A stretch of 64,000 bases of DNA, from contig NC_079877.1 in NCBI RefSeq assembly GCF_029227915.1, forward strand, positions 27,987,851 to 28,051,850, in the 5' to 3' direction. The translations under genes were made by a program, and so were the position numbers. Below, piece after piece: positions 11,801 to 23,306 of the stretch. Source of the stretch: Hydractinia symbiolongicarpus (Eukaryota > Cnidaria > Hydrozoa > Anthoathecata > Hydractiniidae). The number at the start of each line of letters is the position of its first letter. The first letter of the stretch is position 1. The notes beneath the pieces are model-generated. The model had not been told where the DNA came from, did not search any database, and saw nothing but the letters and a program-made list of their open reading frames with translations.

Positions 11801-14800
11801 GTGCGTGCGTTTGTGAGCATTTGACCTCGATAACCCTGTTTTCTTTTATGCCGTAAAAGTCATAAAATAAGTTTATTTTTTGATCCAGGGGAGGATAGTA
11901 CCAATTGAAGTTAGCTTTCTATTTTTACAATGTGATGATACTAAAATTTGCTTAGTTATTCTGTTTTACGATTAGACCAGAAGTCAAGAAAAAAATGCTT
12001 ACTTATAGCACAAGTCTAAATGACGTAATTAAATTATCTTAGCTAATTATAAACAAAGAGTTGCACAACCCTGTATTTGCATACCTGTCCATACGAAATT
12101 TGCTAAATGTAATTTGGCTTTTAGCTTTTTTGCGAACATGGACAGAAAGGTTCATAAACCAACCAAGATTTATAAACCCATTGATTTTCAGTCTGTTCTA
12201 TGGAAAGTCTTTAAATCTGTATTTATAAGCATATGAATTGTTTAAGCATATAGTCTAAGCATACTGCTCAACATTGGGTAAATCCTTCTGATGTGTGTGT
12301 GTTTTTTTATGTTATGGTTATTTTTACCAAACACAGTCCTTTCATGCTTAAGTAACACCACTACACTATGTGACACCCTGTGTAAATACACCTTCAGTTT
12401 TGTTTAAAGGTAAAAACAAGACCTTTCATCTTATCAATTAAGGCAAGGCCATGGTTGTTAATTTGTTTCTCCAATAAGCATAACGTAAGCATACTCTAAG
12501 TCTGATTATGAATTAAAGAAAATCATTAAATTTACAAATAGAGAAATATTCTGTATGGTGTTTATTTTCATCTTGTTCGTCGTGTTAGAAACAAAATGGT
12601 AACACCAACGGGCGTGCAACTTTTTAACTGCAGAAAAAAAAATGCGACAGTTGATTATCCTTTCGTTTTTTACACGATAGCATGGAAATTGTTAACGTCA
12701 ACATTTAGCAGAACATCTGTATTCCATTTGTGACAAATTGTGGAAGATAAACACAATTTATGTCTCTTTTAGTTCAAAAAAACTCAAGAATTGTATCAAG
12801 TTCGTCAAATGGAGTCCAGCACCACTGCAGAAATACAAGGTGGGAAAGCCTCTAGCCGAAATCTGAGCAGTAAGCTGTATAAATTAGATCAAGAATCTTT
12901 GAAACAACAAGAGATTGTGTACAACCAGGTACCGTACATTCTACCATTTTTGACAAGTTACTTCTATGTATAGACCTTCTTTCAGAATTCTCATTTTATT
13001 AAAAGAAAACAAACTTTAAAAACAGCTCCTTATTTTACAATCCAAACATCTTTGGGTTTTCAAGTCATGGTGTAGCTCACACACGAATGTTATAGCACTT
13101 GTTTGATCAAGCAATATAGTCCGACAGGAAGCATTGGGAGATAAGAAGCCGTACTAATTCCGTTATTCAATACACCTACAGGATTTTCAACTGCAACAGT
13201 TAGAAAGAAAGATGGCGCGGTTGCAAGGTGAACGAAGCAGCGAGGAGAAGAGTCATTTACAAGAAAAAATTAAGGTAGTTTATTTGTGCACCAATCGAAT
13301 GTTTCTCAATAGTAATTTGAAAATATTAAGATGGTACTACCAGTACCAGACGTCTGTAAGACTTTGTCGTAACTGGAATAACTTTTGTCTTAACGCGAAC
13401 TTAAATTTGAACTCGAACTTGTGTCTTCACTAGAACTTAAAACTTAAGTCTCAACTTGAACTTGTGTTTTTACTCGAACTTATTTTTTTACTCGAACTTA
13501 AGACTTAACTCGCATTTATGTCTTCACTCAAACTTAAGACTTAACTCGAACATAAGTCTTAACTCGAACTTAAATCTTAACTTGAACTTGTGTATTTACT
13601 CTAACATATGTCTTTACTCGAACTTAAGACTTAAGTCGAACTTAAGTCTTAACTCGAACTTAAATCTTAACTTGAATTTGTGTGTTTACTCTAACATATG
13701 TCTTTACTCGAACTTAAGACTTAACTCGAACTTAAGTCTTAACTCGAACTTAAATCTTAACTTGAACTTGTGTATTTACTCTAACATATGTCTTTACTCG
13801 AACTTAAGACTTAACTCGAACTTAAGTCTTAACTCGAGCTTTAGTCTTAACTATACCTGATGTCTTAACTTAATTTGAACTTATGTTTTCGTCTTTGACT
13901 CGATTATTGATTGTAAACGTATTTTAAAAAGTGTCTGCTTGTACAAAGTTGTACCCATTGTTTTTACCCAATGTTTTTGTGTTATTTAGCAATTTTCTGA
14001 AATTCTTGAAGGAAAGCAACTAAAACACAGCGCGCTTACAACACAGTTGAAGAAACTTAGTGATGATTTAAGAAGAGCTAACCGTGATTTAACAAAAGGT
14101 TCCACTGAAAAGAAAGACATAACCAGTAAAATAGGTATACTTGTTGACAGCCTTTCTACTAGAGAACATTCACTGGAAAAGTCTTTGTGCGTTTTTATTT
14201 ATGACATTTCACAACAATGCAATCTTGTTATTGTTTTCTTTTTTCGAACACTTGCATTCACATTTTCAAGCAAAATTAAGCAGATTTTTATAACTTGTCA
14301 TTTTTATTATTCTGAATGCTGCGTTGTCGGGTGAAAAATCCGCCTTTACATCTATTTTTCATTTAGGCGAGTTGAGTCTTCACAATGACAGTTCGGAACG
14401 AGAACTTAAAGATACCACAAGTCGAAAGCAAGATTTAATGGTGGAAGAAAATATCTTAAAGTTGGAAATCAAACGGCTCAGAGATCAGTTACATGATAGA
14501 GCTAACGACGTCTTGTCGTTGGAAGAACGCCGACTTTTGCTCGACACGGCGATGAAAGAACGTCGACAGGAAGTCAATATCCACAATGACATGCTGAAAG
14601 CCCAAGTCAAATGTTCAGAAGAAGAGAGACAAAAAATTAGGTAAGAAATCTTCTTTCGTGGTAAATGAAGACATATCGGTTGTTGTGGGTGATCTTGAGG
14701 GATGAAGTGTGATTTTAAAACATACCATTCGAATTAAGCTAATAAAACACATTAAAACAGTTAAACCACAAAAAAAAACAGAAAAAGCTTGCATTTTAAT

Positions 14801-17800
14801 TTCATATTTTTAAATTCATTTAATTTAGTACGAAACAAGATTTTGTCTGATCTGCGGTATTTCTCTGTATATAAGTTGTTGCGGTCAAGTTCACCAAAAA
14901 AAATTTTTAAAAAACAATTCAAGTCATGGCTTATTTGTCAAAAATACTGTTTGTTATTGGGTTTTTTAATTTAGTCGTCTTTTTGAAGAAATTTATATAT
15001 TTCTCTTAGCGTATGGTTGTCGTGATAAGTAGACACGCCGTCTAAAATAAAGTTGCTACTCTTAAAATCTTCCCAAAAATGTTTAAAATTTAAAAGAAAA
15101 ACAAGAAGCCCTGCGGCTTTAAGATTTCCGTCATTAGCCTGAAAGATTTTAAAATTTAAAGTAGACCTTGAAAACGGAGAATTATGGGGTAAACAAATCA
15201 CGAGTATCACGATTCTTAACTATTTTTGTAACTAACCTGCAATGTTAAAATACAACTCAATAAATAAAAAATAAAAATTTTACATAGCTATATGAAGTAT
15301 TCTAAAATAACAGTTAAAACTATAAATGGATATTTTTAAAAGTGATCAGGAAAATTCTGGAAATTCCAGAATACAAATCTTGCTATGTAGAAACTTGACG
15401 ATTCGAATATAATAACTTCTGAACGAGCTCAATTTGAATGATGAAGTAGTTCATTGTTTATTAATTCAGCAATAAATACATATTAGCATTTCAGTATTTA
15501 GGCCTTTAAAATTTACTCTCTTGTTGAAAATTTTTTGAAAATGGTAATGGTGCATGGTTTGATAACAGCTGATCTGAAAAAGAAAGTACGTTTTAAAAAT
15601 AAAAAAACAAGAATACAATTTAACCATAAACTGCATTAAAACCAGGTTGTTTAAATATTGTCTCTTTTTTAATCTCTCTTTGCCTCTTTGATTTAAAAAG
15701 GGAATTTAATACAAAGATACAAATCCACGCGATGTGATGCACAGGTATATTTCGTGAGATATTTAAAAATCAAGTCATTTCTAAGAAATCTTAGAAAAAT
15801 ATTTTGTGATACTTTGGGTTGATCTCAAGAAAGATTTTCAAGTAAATTAAGCACAAGGAGAACTGATAATTAGCCAGTAACAGAATAGTTAGCCGTTTTC
15901 AATGGCGCCATAGCTTGGTGGTTATAACTGTGGCACTTTGTGCGGGAGAACAGGGTTCGATTCCCCGTGGCGGCAATTCAATATTATGCTACCATAGCCC
16001 CGGACTAGGACTCCCTATCTAAAATATGACCTTTCCTGGAAATAATAGACAGGATTTGTAAGGCTAGCCATATAAAATATACAGACATTCTATTTATCTA
16101 TGCAGAATAATTATATATACGGTGCGTACAGTATAATTAGCCGCTTATACAGCTACTTATACGATATATATCTTTTTACTTAAATTTTCACTTTTCTTTG
16201 TTATCGATCTCCCCATAGCCATCTATATTTATATAGATCAACATAAAGTTGTGCTTCAATTAAAACCAAGAAAAAGAACGATGAACGATTTTGCAAAAAA
16301 GATATAATTTTACTGTAGCTAGCAGTACATATGTCGTCTATATTATTAAACAACAAAACTATTCTGATTTCAAGGAAAAACATGGAAAAGACGCAGTTAG
16401 CTGTAAAGAACACAAAGAAGCTTTTAACAGCTAATTATACTAGACGTAGCATTTAATTATGCTGCATCGGCTAACTATATATTGTTACAGGTTAATTATC
16501 AATTCACCGACTGCTCATTGCAAGCAACAATAAACTTTTGTCACGTTTCGACAACTTTTCTGCAAAACATATAAATAAAATCCTGTGTGAATGTATGTAT
16601 CTTTTTATCTGATAGAAGTAGTCCCACAAAGTGTCATTTGGAAGTTAATTTTAGCCCCCCTTTTTCCCATAAGAACAGGAGTTGAGTGTCCAGTCATGGA
16701 AGAACTACGCAAGACAGGATAAAGGTTTTTTTTTTGCTTGCTCTTTCATATAAAAAGCACTCTAATCAAAGCACTATTTTGTGTAGCTAGCTACATAGCT
16801 AGCTAGCAAGTAAGTAATTTCATGAAAGGGTATGTCAGCACCAATCAAAAGGAGATCCAAGTAAGTACCAAAAATTGAGATAGCTAGCTAGCACACCTTT
16901 CTCACTTAGCTATATATAAAATAATTCTTACCTGATAAAATACACGAATTTAAAAAATAATGCTTAGCTCCCCATCAATGAAGCTACTACGACCAAACCA
17001 AAGAGACCAGCAAGGGGCGACCAACAAAATGTAAGCACTTTTAGTCATGGCCGCACACGGAATGTTTTGGCCACACGAAGAGTACACTCTCTGTTCAGAT
17101 TGGTCATTTAATTGACATAGATTGAAATAAAGCATCTTCATTGGCTTTTGCAAAAATGGAATTTTCTGAGCGCTTAGCCTGGACAAAAACTTAACAGCGT
17201 CCGGGCTTTGTACTGTCTCTCTCTATATATCTCCCATCAGGCGATTTTAAAGATTCCGCCCAGCATAGTTGCGACGGAAATCAATGACTATTTCGTCTTT
17301 ATACAGGATATAAAATTGACGTTAAGTGGAGTGCCTTAATTGTTTAATTTTTCCCATTTGATTTTTCGCCTCCTATGTGAATGAATTTACCATTCGCTTG
17401 CGCTCCGAAGCATTTAAGCGTACCCACTTAACCAAATCAATAGTTTGACCTTTAATACATACAAGTAAAAAACAGACAGTAATAACGCTTTTCTTGACAT
17501 TCAGTCCATTGTTTTTTTGTGGAAATATTACTTCATGAAAACTAAAATTTTAATTAAATTTCCAGCGCTGAGTTGCATGAGCGTATCTCAAAGATTGAGA
17601 AGTTAAGGAAACGTTATGAAATACTGATGGTTTCCATGGCTCCACCGGAAGGAGAGGAGGAACACTCACAAGCGTATTACGTCATCAAAGCTGCCCAAGA
17701 GAAAGAAGAGTTGCAGAGGACTGGAGATGATTTGGATGCGAAAATAAGAAAAGCTGAAAAAGAGATTAGGTAGGAGTCGATAATTTTTTGGACTGGGAAC

Positions 17801-20061
17801 TAAGTTTACAGGTACGGCAAATTTTTCTTTTGTCAGAACAATTCCTCGTGTAAACCCTGAGGTTAAAATAAAAAAATTCGTTTTTTGCGAATTACAAAAA
17901 TAAGGACAACGCGCATTTATCCCGTTTATATTTTAACCAATAAACGGTCGAAACAAAACTTAAGAGAGAAACTTCTCTTACTCAGATAACGACTAATGAA
18001 CGGTCGTAACGAAACACACCGTAAAATTATCACTTCTGTTAAATGATTGCATTTTTTTACTCACAGAGCATTAGAGAATACATTATGGCTAATGAACGTT
18101 CGTAACGAAACGCACCGTAAAAGTTTCGCATCTGTTAAATGATTGCTATTTTTTACTCACAGAGCGCTAGAGAATACATTACGACTAATGAACGGTCGTA
18201 ACGAAACCTACCGTAAAAGTTTCGCATCTGTTGAAGAAACAAGCGAAGAATACGAAGAGAAATTGCAGCTGGAAGAACAGTTACGAGCTGTGATGGATAA
18301 ATATAAATACAAACGAAGACAAATCAAGGAGTTACAAGAGGATCTTCAAACTATGCAAACGACATCTGAAGCATTGTCAGTTGATGAGAACGAACTGATT
18401 AACGCAATGGAAGAGAAACAAAGAACGATCGAAAGGTAGCGTTTTATCGTGCAGAAGTTTTCGCTGTGTTTTTGACTTGATGAGTTGCGTTAGGTTGCAT
18501 TTGGTTCGATTACGTACTTATTAAATTCGCATTAAGAGTCATTTAATGTCTAGTAAAAAGCTCTTATCCAGGTGTAGCATACAGGATAGTACGCAGGTCA
18601 GTCGGTAGGCTGACAATAGCCTAATTTCACATAATTATTTTTACTTTTTCAGCTTACAAAAAGATTTAGACGGACAAGAGGAGAAAAAAGATCGAGCAAG
18701 TCGCACGATCAGTAAATTAACGCGCGAAATAAGAAGCGCGAACAAAACGAAATCGAAATTGCCAGATGAAGAAGATATTGAGCTTCGTGAGATGAGAGAC
18801 TTTAATAAGAAAATCATCAAAGATATAAGTGCAGTCGCACACACTCATCCTGACATCCTGCCTATTGTTACCTTATATTTTAATCAAGCAGGTTTGCCCA
18901 CGCCACCTTCTCCTGGCTCCGTCAGCTCCAGACCGTCGTCAGTGGGAAGTGCAAGATCCAGCTTGTTGTCGTCTAGGTAACGTCTGTCTGTCGGTAATAG
19001 TTAAAACGCCATATCTATATATTGCCATGTACTAATTACGTTAAACAATTCTAGTTTTTACGAATCCTGATAATTTTTTAAAAAGATTTGATCAGATCTT
19101 AGAAAAAGAGCTCTAAAATATAAATTGAATGGCACGAAAAACTACTATAAATTTTGATCAGTGAAACTTTTTGTTTTTAGAAATGATCGTAAAAACAGCC
19201 ATTATATTTGCACTATCTTCACTTTCAAAGTTTCGCAACAAAAAAACAACAGTGCTACCACGCCCACTTCTCCTCAATTTTAAAAAGTCTCCTTAAAACT
19301 CCATAAATGCCTTGTAGAAATATATATTTAACCAATTTCTCCTTAAATCTCTTCAACTTTAGTTAAGTGGCAGCCCGTATTCTCTTTCATCGTGGAACAT
19401 TTCTAAATATTTTCACCACTTTCTCATTCTTCGTTCTGTACTTTAGATCATCATCTACTGTGCGTAGCGACGCCAGCGTTAGAAGCAGTCCAAACAATAA
19501 ACAAGTTATTACAGCAACTTCACTGGATTTAGGATTAGACGCATTTAGTTCCCATACTCCTACAGGTAATGTAACGTTATTCATCTTTGATTGAAATCTT
19601 TCTCTTTAGCTATACCGAAATTTGGGTTTTTACAAGTTTTAGTTTTAAACTTAATTTTTATATCTTTCAAGTGGAGTACTCACTACCTAAAACTTACTAA
19701 ATTCTAAATTTAAGGATTATACAACAAACAAATTAAGATTATATATTAAGTTATATCCTGTTTTGCCTCTGTCTGTAAACAAGGCTTATTACGGCAAGTT
19801 GAAATTTAAAAGTCTGCCGGTGTCGAACTCAGCTAGATTTAGTATTTAAAGTTAACCTTTTGAACGCCAAAACTTTTACAAACATATGGCATCATATTAG
19901 GAACTCCCCTAAGATCTGCTGCAACATCCCGAGCTGGTTCCGCAGGAAAAGCGACGCCAACAAGGACATCTGCCGGAAAAACACGTAGTGCGCGAACTCC
20001 TGGAACATCTCCGACCAAACCTCCATCCGGAAGATCGTCGGCTAGTGGAAGGCGAAAATAA
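5845..20061 (+). CDS. CCDC39: CCDC39, axonemal 96-nm ruler coiled-coil protein
   Basis: I read 19 coding exons whose phases all join to give 983 residues (human about 941): 5845-5931, 7429-7548, 7632-7689, 8033-8121, 8441-8599, 9697-9789, 9869-10057, 10688-10819, 11019-11122, 11625-11796, 12773-12928, 13182-13274, 13990-14134, 14367-14640, 17566-17769, 18163-18435, 18653-18976, 19447-19565, 19901-20061. Family-specific blocks are unmistakable: [10 protein letters not shown] near the N terminus, [14 protein letters not shown] in exon 5, [19 protein letters not shown] across exons 11-12, [19 protein letters not shown] in exon 15 and [18 protein letters not shown] in exon 16. Nearly the whole protein is coiled coil. 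The last two exons form a Ser/Thr/Pro/Arg-rich tail. CCDC39 pairs with CCDC40 to set the 96-nm repeat and dock inner dynein arms in motile cilia. A second in-frame Met at 5857 is an alternative start. Confidence 0.95.
10224..10330. repeat. Long imperfect inverted repeat in CCDC39 intron 7
   Basis: Arms of about 42 bp (10224-10265 and 10289-10330) are reverse complements with only a few mismatches. Both contain ACAAAAATGTACAATTAAAA or its complement. The loop is about 23 bases. It could be a small MITE or a hairpin RNA precursor; nothing in the sequence decides this. Confidence 0.7.
13375..13870. repeat. Tandem array with 18-bp unit and 90-bp higher-order period
   Basis: The array is built from variants of CTTAACTCGAACTTAAGT. 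Five 18-bp units form a 90-bp unit: the marker TGTRTTTACTCTAACATATG recurs at 13591, 13681 and 13771. It lies in intron 12 of CCDC39. Because 18 and 90 are multiples of three, the array keeps a long frame open (13456-13860) that is not a gene. Confidence 0.9.
15899..16090 (+). mobile_element. tRNA-derived SINE in CCDC39 intron 14
   Basis: The head is tRNA-like and has an excellent RNA polymerase III promoter: box A TAGCTTGGTGG at 15911-15921 and box B GGTTCGATTCC at 15954-15964. The body continues with TACCATAGCCCCGGACTAGGACTCCC and TCCTGGAAATAATAG. It ends near GGCTAGCCATATAAAATAT (16061-16079), which is shared with the element at 3766-4035. The acceptor-stem halves (GGCGCCA and TGGCGGC) do not pair fully, so this is a SINE head rather than a working tRNA gene. 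Confidence 0.75.
17986..18260 (+). repeat. 96-bp tandem duplication copying the exon-16 acceptor and start
   Basis: The intron end plus the first part of CCDC39 exon 16 occurs as successive copies. The true exon starts at 18163. A near-copy starts at 18067, exactly 96 bases earlier, including the TTTTTACTCACAG acceptor and AGCATTAGAGAATACATTA. A shorter relic begins near 17986. The copy at 18067 reaches an in-frame TGA soon after the shared part, so it cannot replace the real exon. Confidence 0.85.
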
Positions 20062-23000
20062 GTACTGGTAAAAATGCTCCTTTTCATAAATAAATTGTCG
20101 ACTTCGTAATCACATTGATTTGTTACCTTCATTAGAATCGTTGTGTTTTTGAAGATATAATATTGAACACAGAATGTTAATTTGAAAATCAACTTTAAAT
20201 TTCTTTATGAAAGGAAGTGTTTTTGGACCTATGTTGTTGTAATTTTATTTCCTTTAAGTTAAATATATATTTTTGTTTTCATCCCATGATTTATTGTACA
20301 ATGTAGATATGAAAGCTAAGTTTATTAGGCTTAATATAATTAACTATCGCTATAATGTTAGCCGTTTTCTGTCTGTCACTTCGTGCTAAAGAACCAAATA
20401 GCGATGCAAAAGGTTTAACGTCGATCAAAAATCACTGTGAAGTATTCCAAGTTAGTAAAAATCTTCATTTGTTATTATTCATTCTCGTCCCCAAGATTTT
20501 CTAATTGGGACGATAAAAATCGAGTTTGCGTTTCGTTTGGTTAGTTTTGTAATATTTGTACAAAAATCTAACATCCAGTTTTCTCGAAGGCTGATTTGCT
20601 GTAACTAATCAGGATCTTATTTTCCTTTATATGTGGCATACCAGACCTTAGCTAGCTATCTAACTAAAGCAGGGTCCACTTTTATAATCATTAAATATAA
20701 TCCTCCCTGTATTCTCATGTTTTACTTTTCTATCATCCAATTTTTTTACAAGAGTTCGTATCTTTTACATTCAATCCAAAGTGCTAGGGATACCTTCAAA
20801 ATCTTATACTTCTTTCATTCAGCTGTAAGTTTATTCACAAATAATCTTAGGAAGATTTTATATCACTTAACAACGAAAATCGATTCTCTTTTTTAAAAAA
20901 ATACTCCTTAATTCTTCTTTGTTTTAGGCGTAATTTTCTTGTCACAAGAAAATGTTCTGAAAAATGACAGGATTTCACAGCTACGCATTTTTGCGCATGA
21001 AAGCTTATAAAAAAAATTGTTATGTTTGTTTTTAGTCACATTTATGTTGACTACAGTTCACATGTAAGAAAATCTTTGCGTTTGAGAAAACAAATTGACG
21101 GCAACAAACAAACAAATTGATCTATAGCTCCACAAATCATTTTTTTCAGGAGAAAGAAAGGAAGAACAATTAAACATTAGATGTGGAAAGTTTTTGAAAA
21201 AAAACAACTTTACTGAGAGCAAAATTGCCATTTCTGCCACAAAAAGTACTGAATATGTAGTCTGGGTACTAAAAAATCTAGAGTTATTTGCGGGGGTGGA
21301 ACGCTATAACACGGGCTTGCAAACTATTGTTTTTTCTTGTGACTATAGGTGTACAGAACAAATTTGTATTCTTTCCATAAATTTCTTACTTTTTCCGCTC
21401 TTTTTTGCTCACAAACTTTTTAAATTCACACATCCAATTTGATGTATACATCGATCATCCGTAACAATTTCCACCTCAAAATTATTTTATTTCGTACTTT
21501 GATTTCCTGTAGAATCTAAGCCTAATTTCATTTGAAAATACCTTTATTTCTGAAATCTATTAGGAAAAATACTGATTTAAAATTCGCTGCGACAAATTTC
21601 GGGAAAATTTAGTCATCAACAAAAATATATATTCCTTAAAATGAAACATTTTGAGACCGCTCATTCGCAAATAATTCGCAACTTTAATAATAAAAATAGA
21701 TTTCGTCATTCAGGTACATTTTCTTCAAACATATCTGTTCCTTATATATTTTTTTTATAATGAAGACATATTCAATGTTACTGACGTAGACAATTTTGAA
21801 TAGTAACTTTTTAACACAATGAAAACATGAATTGAGCCCATACATTGCTTCAAGAGAACAACTTCAGCATTCTGTCACAAGAATTACTATTACATTTTTT
21901 ACAGAAAAAACAACAAAAAGAAAATATAAGAATCTGTTCACAATTGAACTAAATGATCGTACTGTACAAAAATTAGAAAGAAAAAATATGTCACGAAACA
22001 AAGATCTAACGAATTCTTCATCTTTTTAAAAAGTTAAAAGCGGCGAATCAAATCGGCATCTAACTTCACAACCATCGGCTCACAACAAAAGCAAGCAGAA
22101 AAAACGGAATTCACAAAATGTGGTTCTTATTCGAGTCTGTATGATTTTTAAATATGTTTAGAAAGAGAGTTTGACACTTTCTGGAGGTTCCGTTGTGTTA
22201 TAAAAGTTTCCACTGTCTCAAGTATACATGAATTTCTAAATACACCAATTTAATTTCCAAAAAATGATCTAAAAGTTCAGGTAAAAATAATTACGGTAAA
22301 TGAGGATGCAGTCTTTGCGACAGACTTGAAATAAAATTTTAAATCAAGTTTGAATCTTACTTAAGAAGGCTAATTAATGCAGAATAATTTTTGCAGGGCT
22401 TAATTTTACAGTTTAATGGCAAACTAGTTATGTTGTGCGGGATTTATATATCAAATATTTTGCGTTTGTATGTTTTTTCAAATGGGCGGCCTTCAGAAAA
22501 ACTTCCACAAGGAGTACAGGCAAGAAATATTATTCTGTAGGATTTTCGAACTACAACGTAAGGTGTAATTTTTGATCAAGCATTATTTACAAGTGTTGAT
22601 TCTTACATACAAAAAATGTGTGGTCAGAAAGGGGAGAAAAATTGTCGTTTGGGAGAGGGAATAAATATATACAAAGTGTTAAATATAACTAATAAATACT
22701 AATTCTAAATAATAATACTAAATAATAAAAAGCAAGAAGATTCGTGACAATAATTTCAAAATCATTTCAATATTATTAAATCAACTACATCAGTGAAACC
22801 ACAGCTGGAGGAAAGCACGGCAATAGACCAATCAAAATTGTCCATTATAAACATCAGCCAATCAAAAGTAAGTTTGTGTGGTGTTAAATGGTATTTTCCG
22901 ATATTACATTTATAAAAGTCGTGTAAAATTTTCCACGGGATTTTTCCTGTTTTTTAGTTTTACTGAAGGTGTATTACCATTGATGTCAACTTGATGTTTC

Positions 23001-23306
23001 TTCGACACGTGTTTTTTTTCGAAATAAGGAATAAAACCTTGCAGAAACTGAAATAAAGAACATCTCAAAATTTTAGTAGAAGAAAGTAGTTGAAGCATAG
23101 TGCAACTGTAATGCGGGAGAAGCGCGAACATTATTGACAACATTGCAATTTGAACAGCACAATAACAAAACAAAACATATCCAACCCTAAACATTGTTTT
23201 CAAGTAGACATTTTAGTTACATCTACTTCACGAATTGAAGAGTAACCTTAGTTAGCATTTAAAATCAAAGACAGAACAGTGGTTTTTCTAGAAAAGCAGA
23301 GCAGTA
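20062..23306. other. 3.2-kb region between CCDC39 and the ceramidase gene
   Basis: CCDC39 has a candidate AATAAA at 20089-20094, so its 3' UTR is probably short. The rest is AT-rich and contains no exon I can support. The open frames at 20633-20896, 21194-21442 and 21832-22029 (plus) and 22910-23203 (minus) lack family motifs. The genes on either side converge here. Confidence 0.45.

Noticed and set aside
13456-13860. Open frame of 134 codons rich in LNSNL
   Set aside because: It is the 18-bp tandem array read in one frame; the frame stays open only because the unit is a multiple of three.
15899-15972. Candidate functional tRNA gene
   Set aside because: Boxes A and B are good, but the acceptor stem does not pair fully and SINE body sequence follows without a terminator.
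22910-23203. Minus-strand frame as last exon of the ceramidase gene
   Set aside because: The exon at 23391-23307 joins in phase and matches the family pattern before the C terminus (L-x-x-G-x-x-P-x-V-K); this frame does not.
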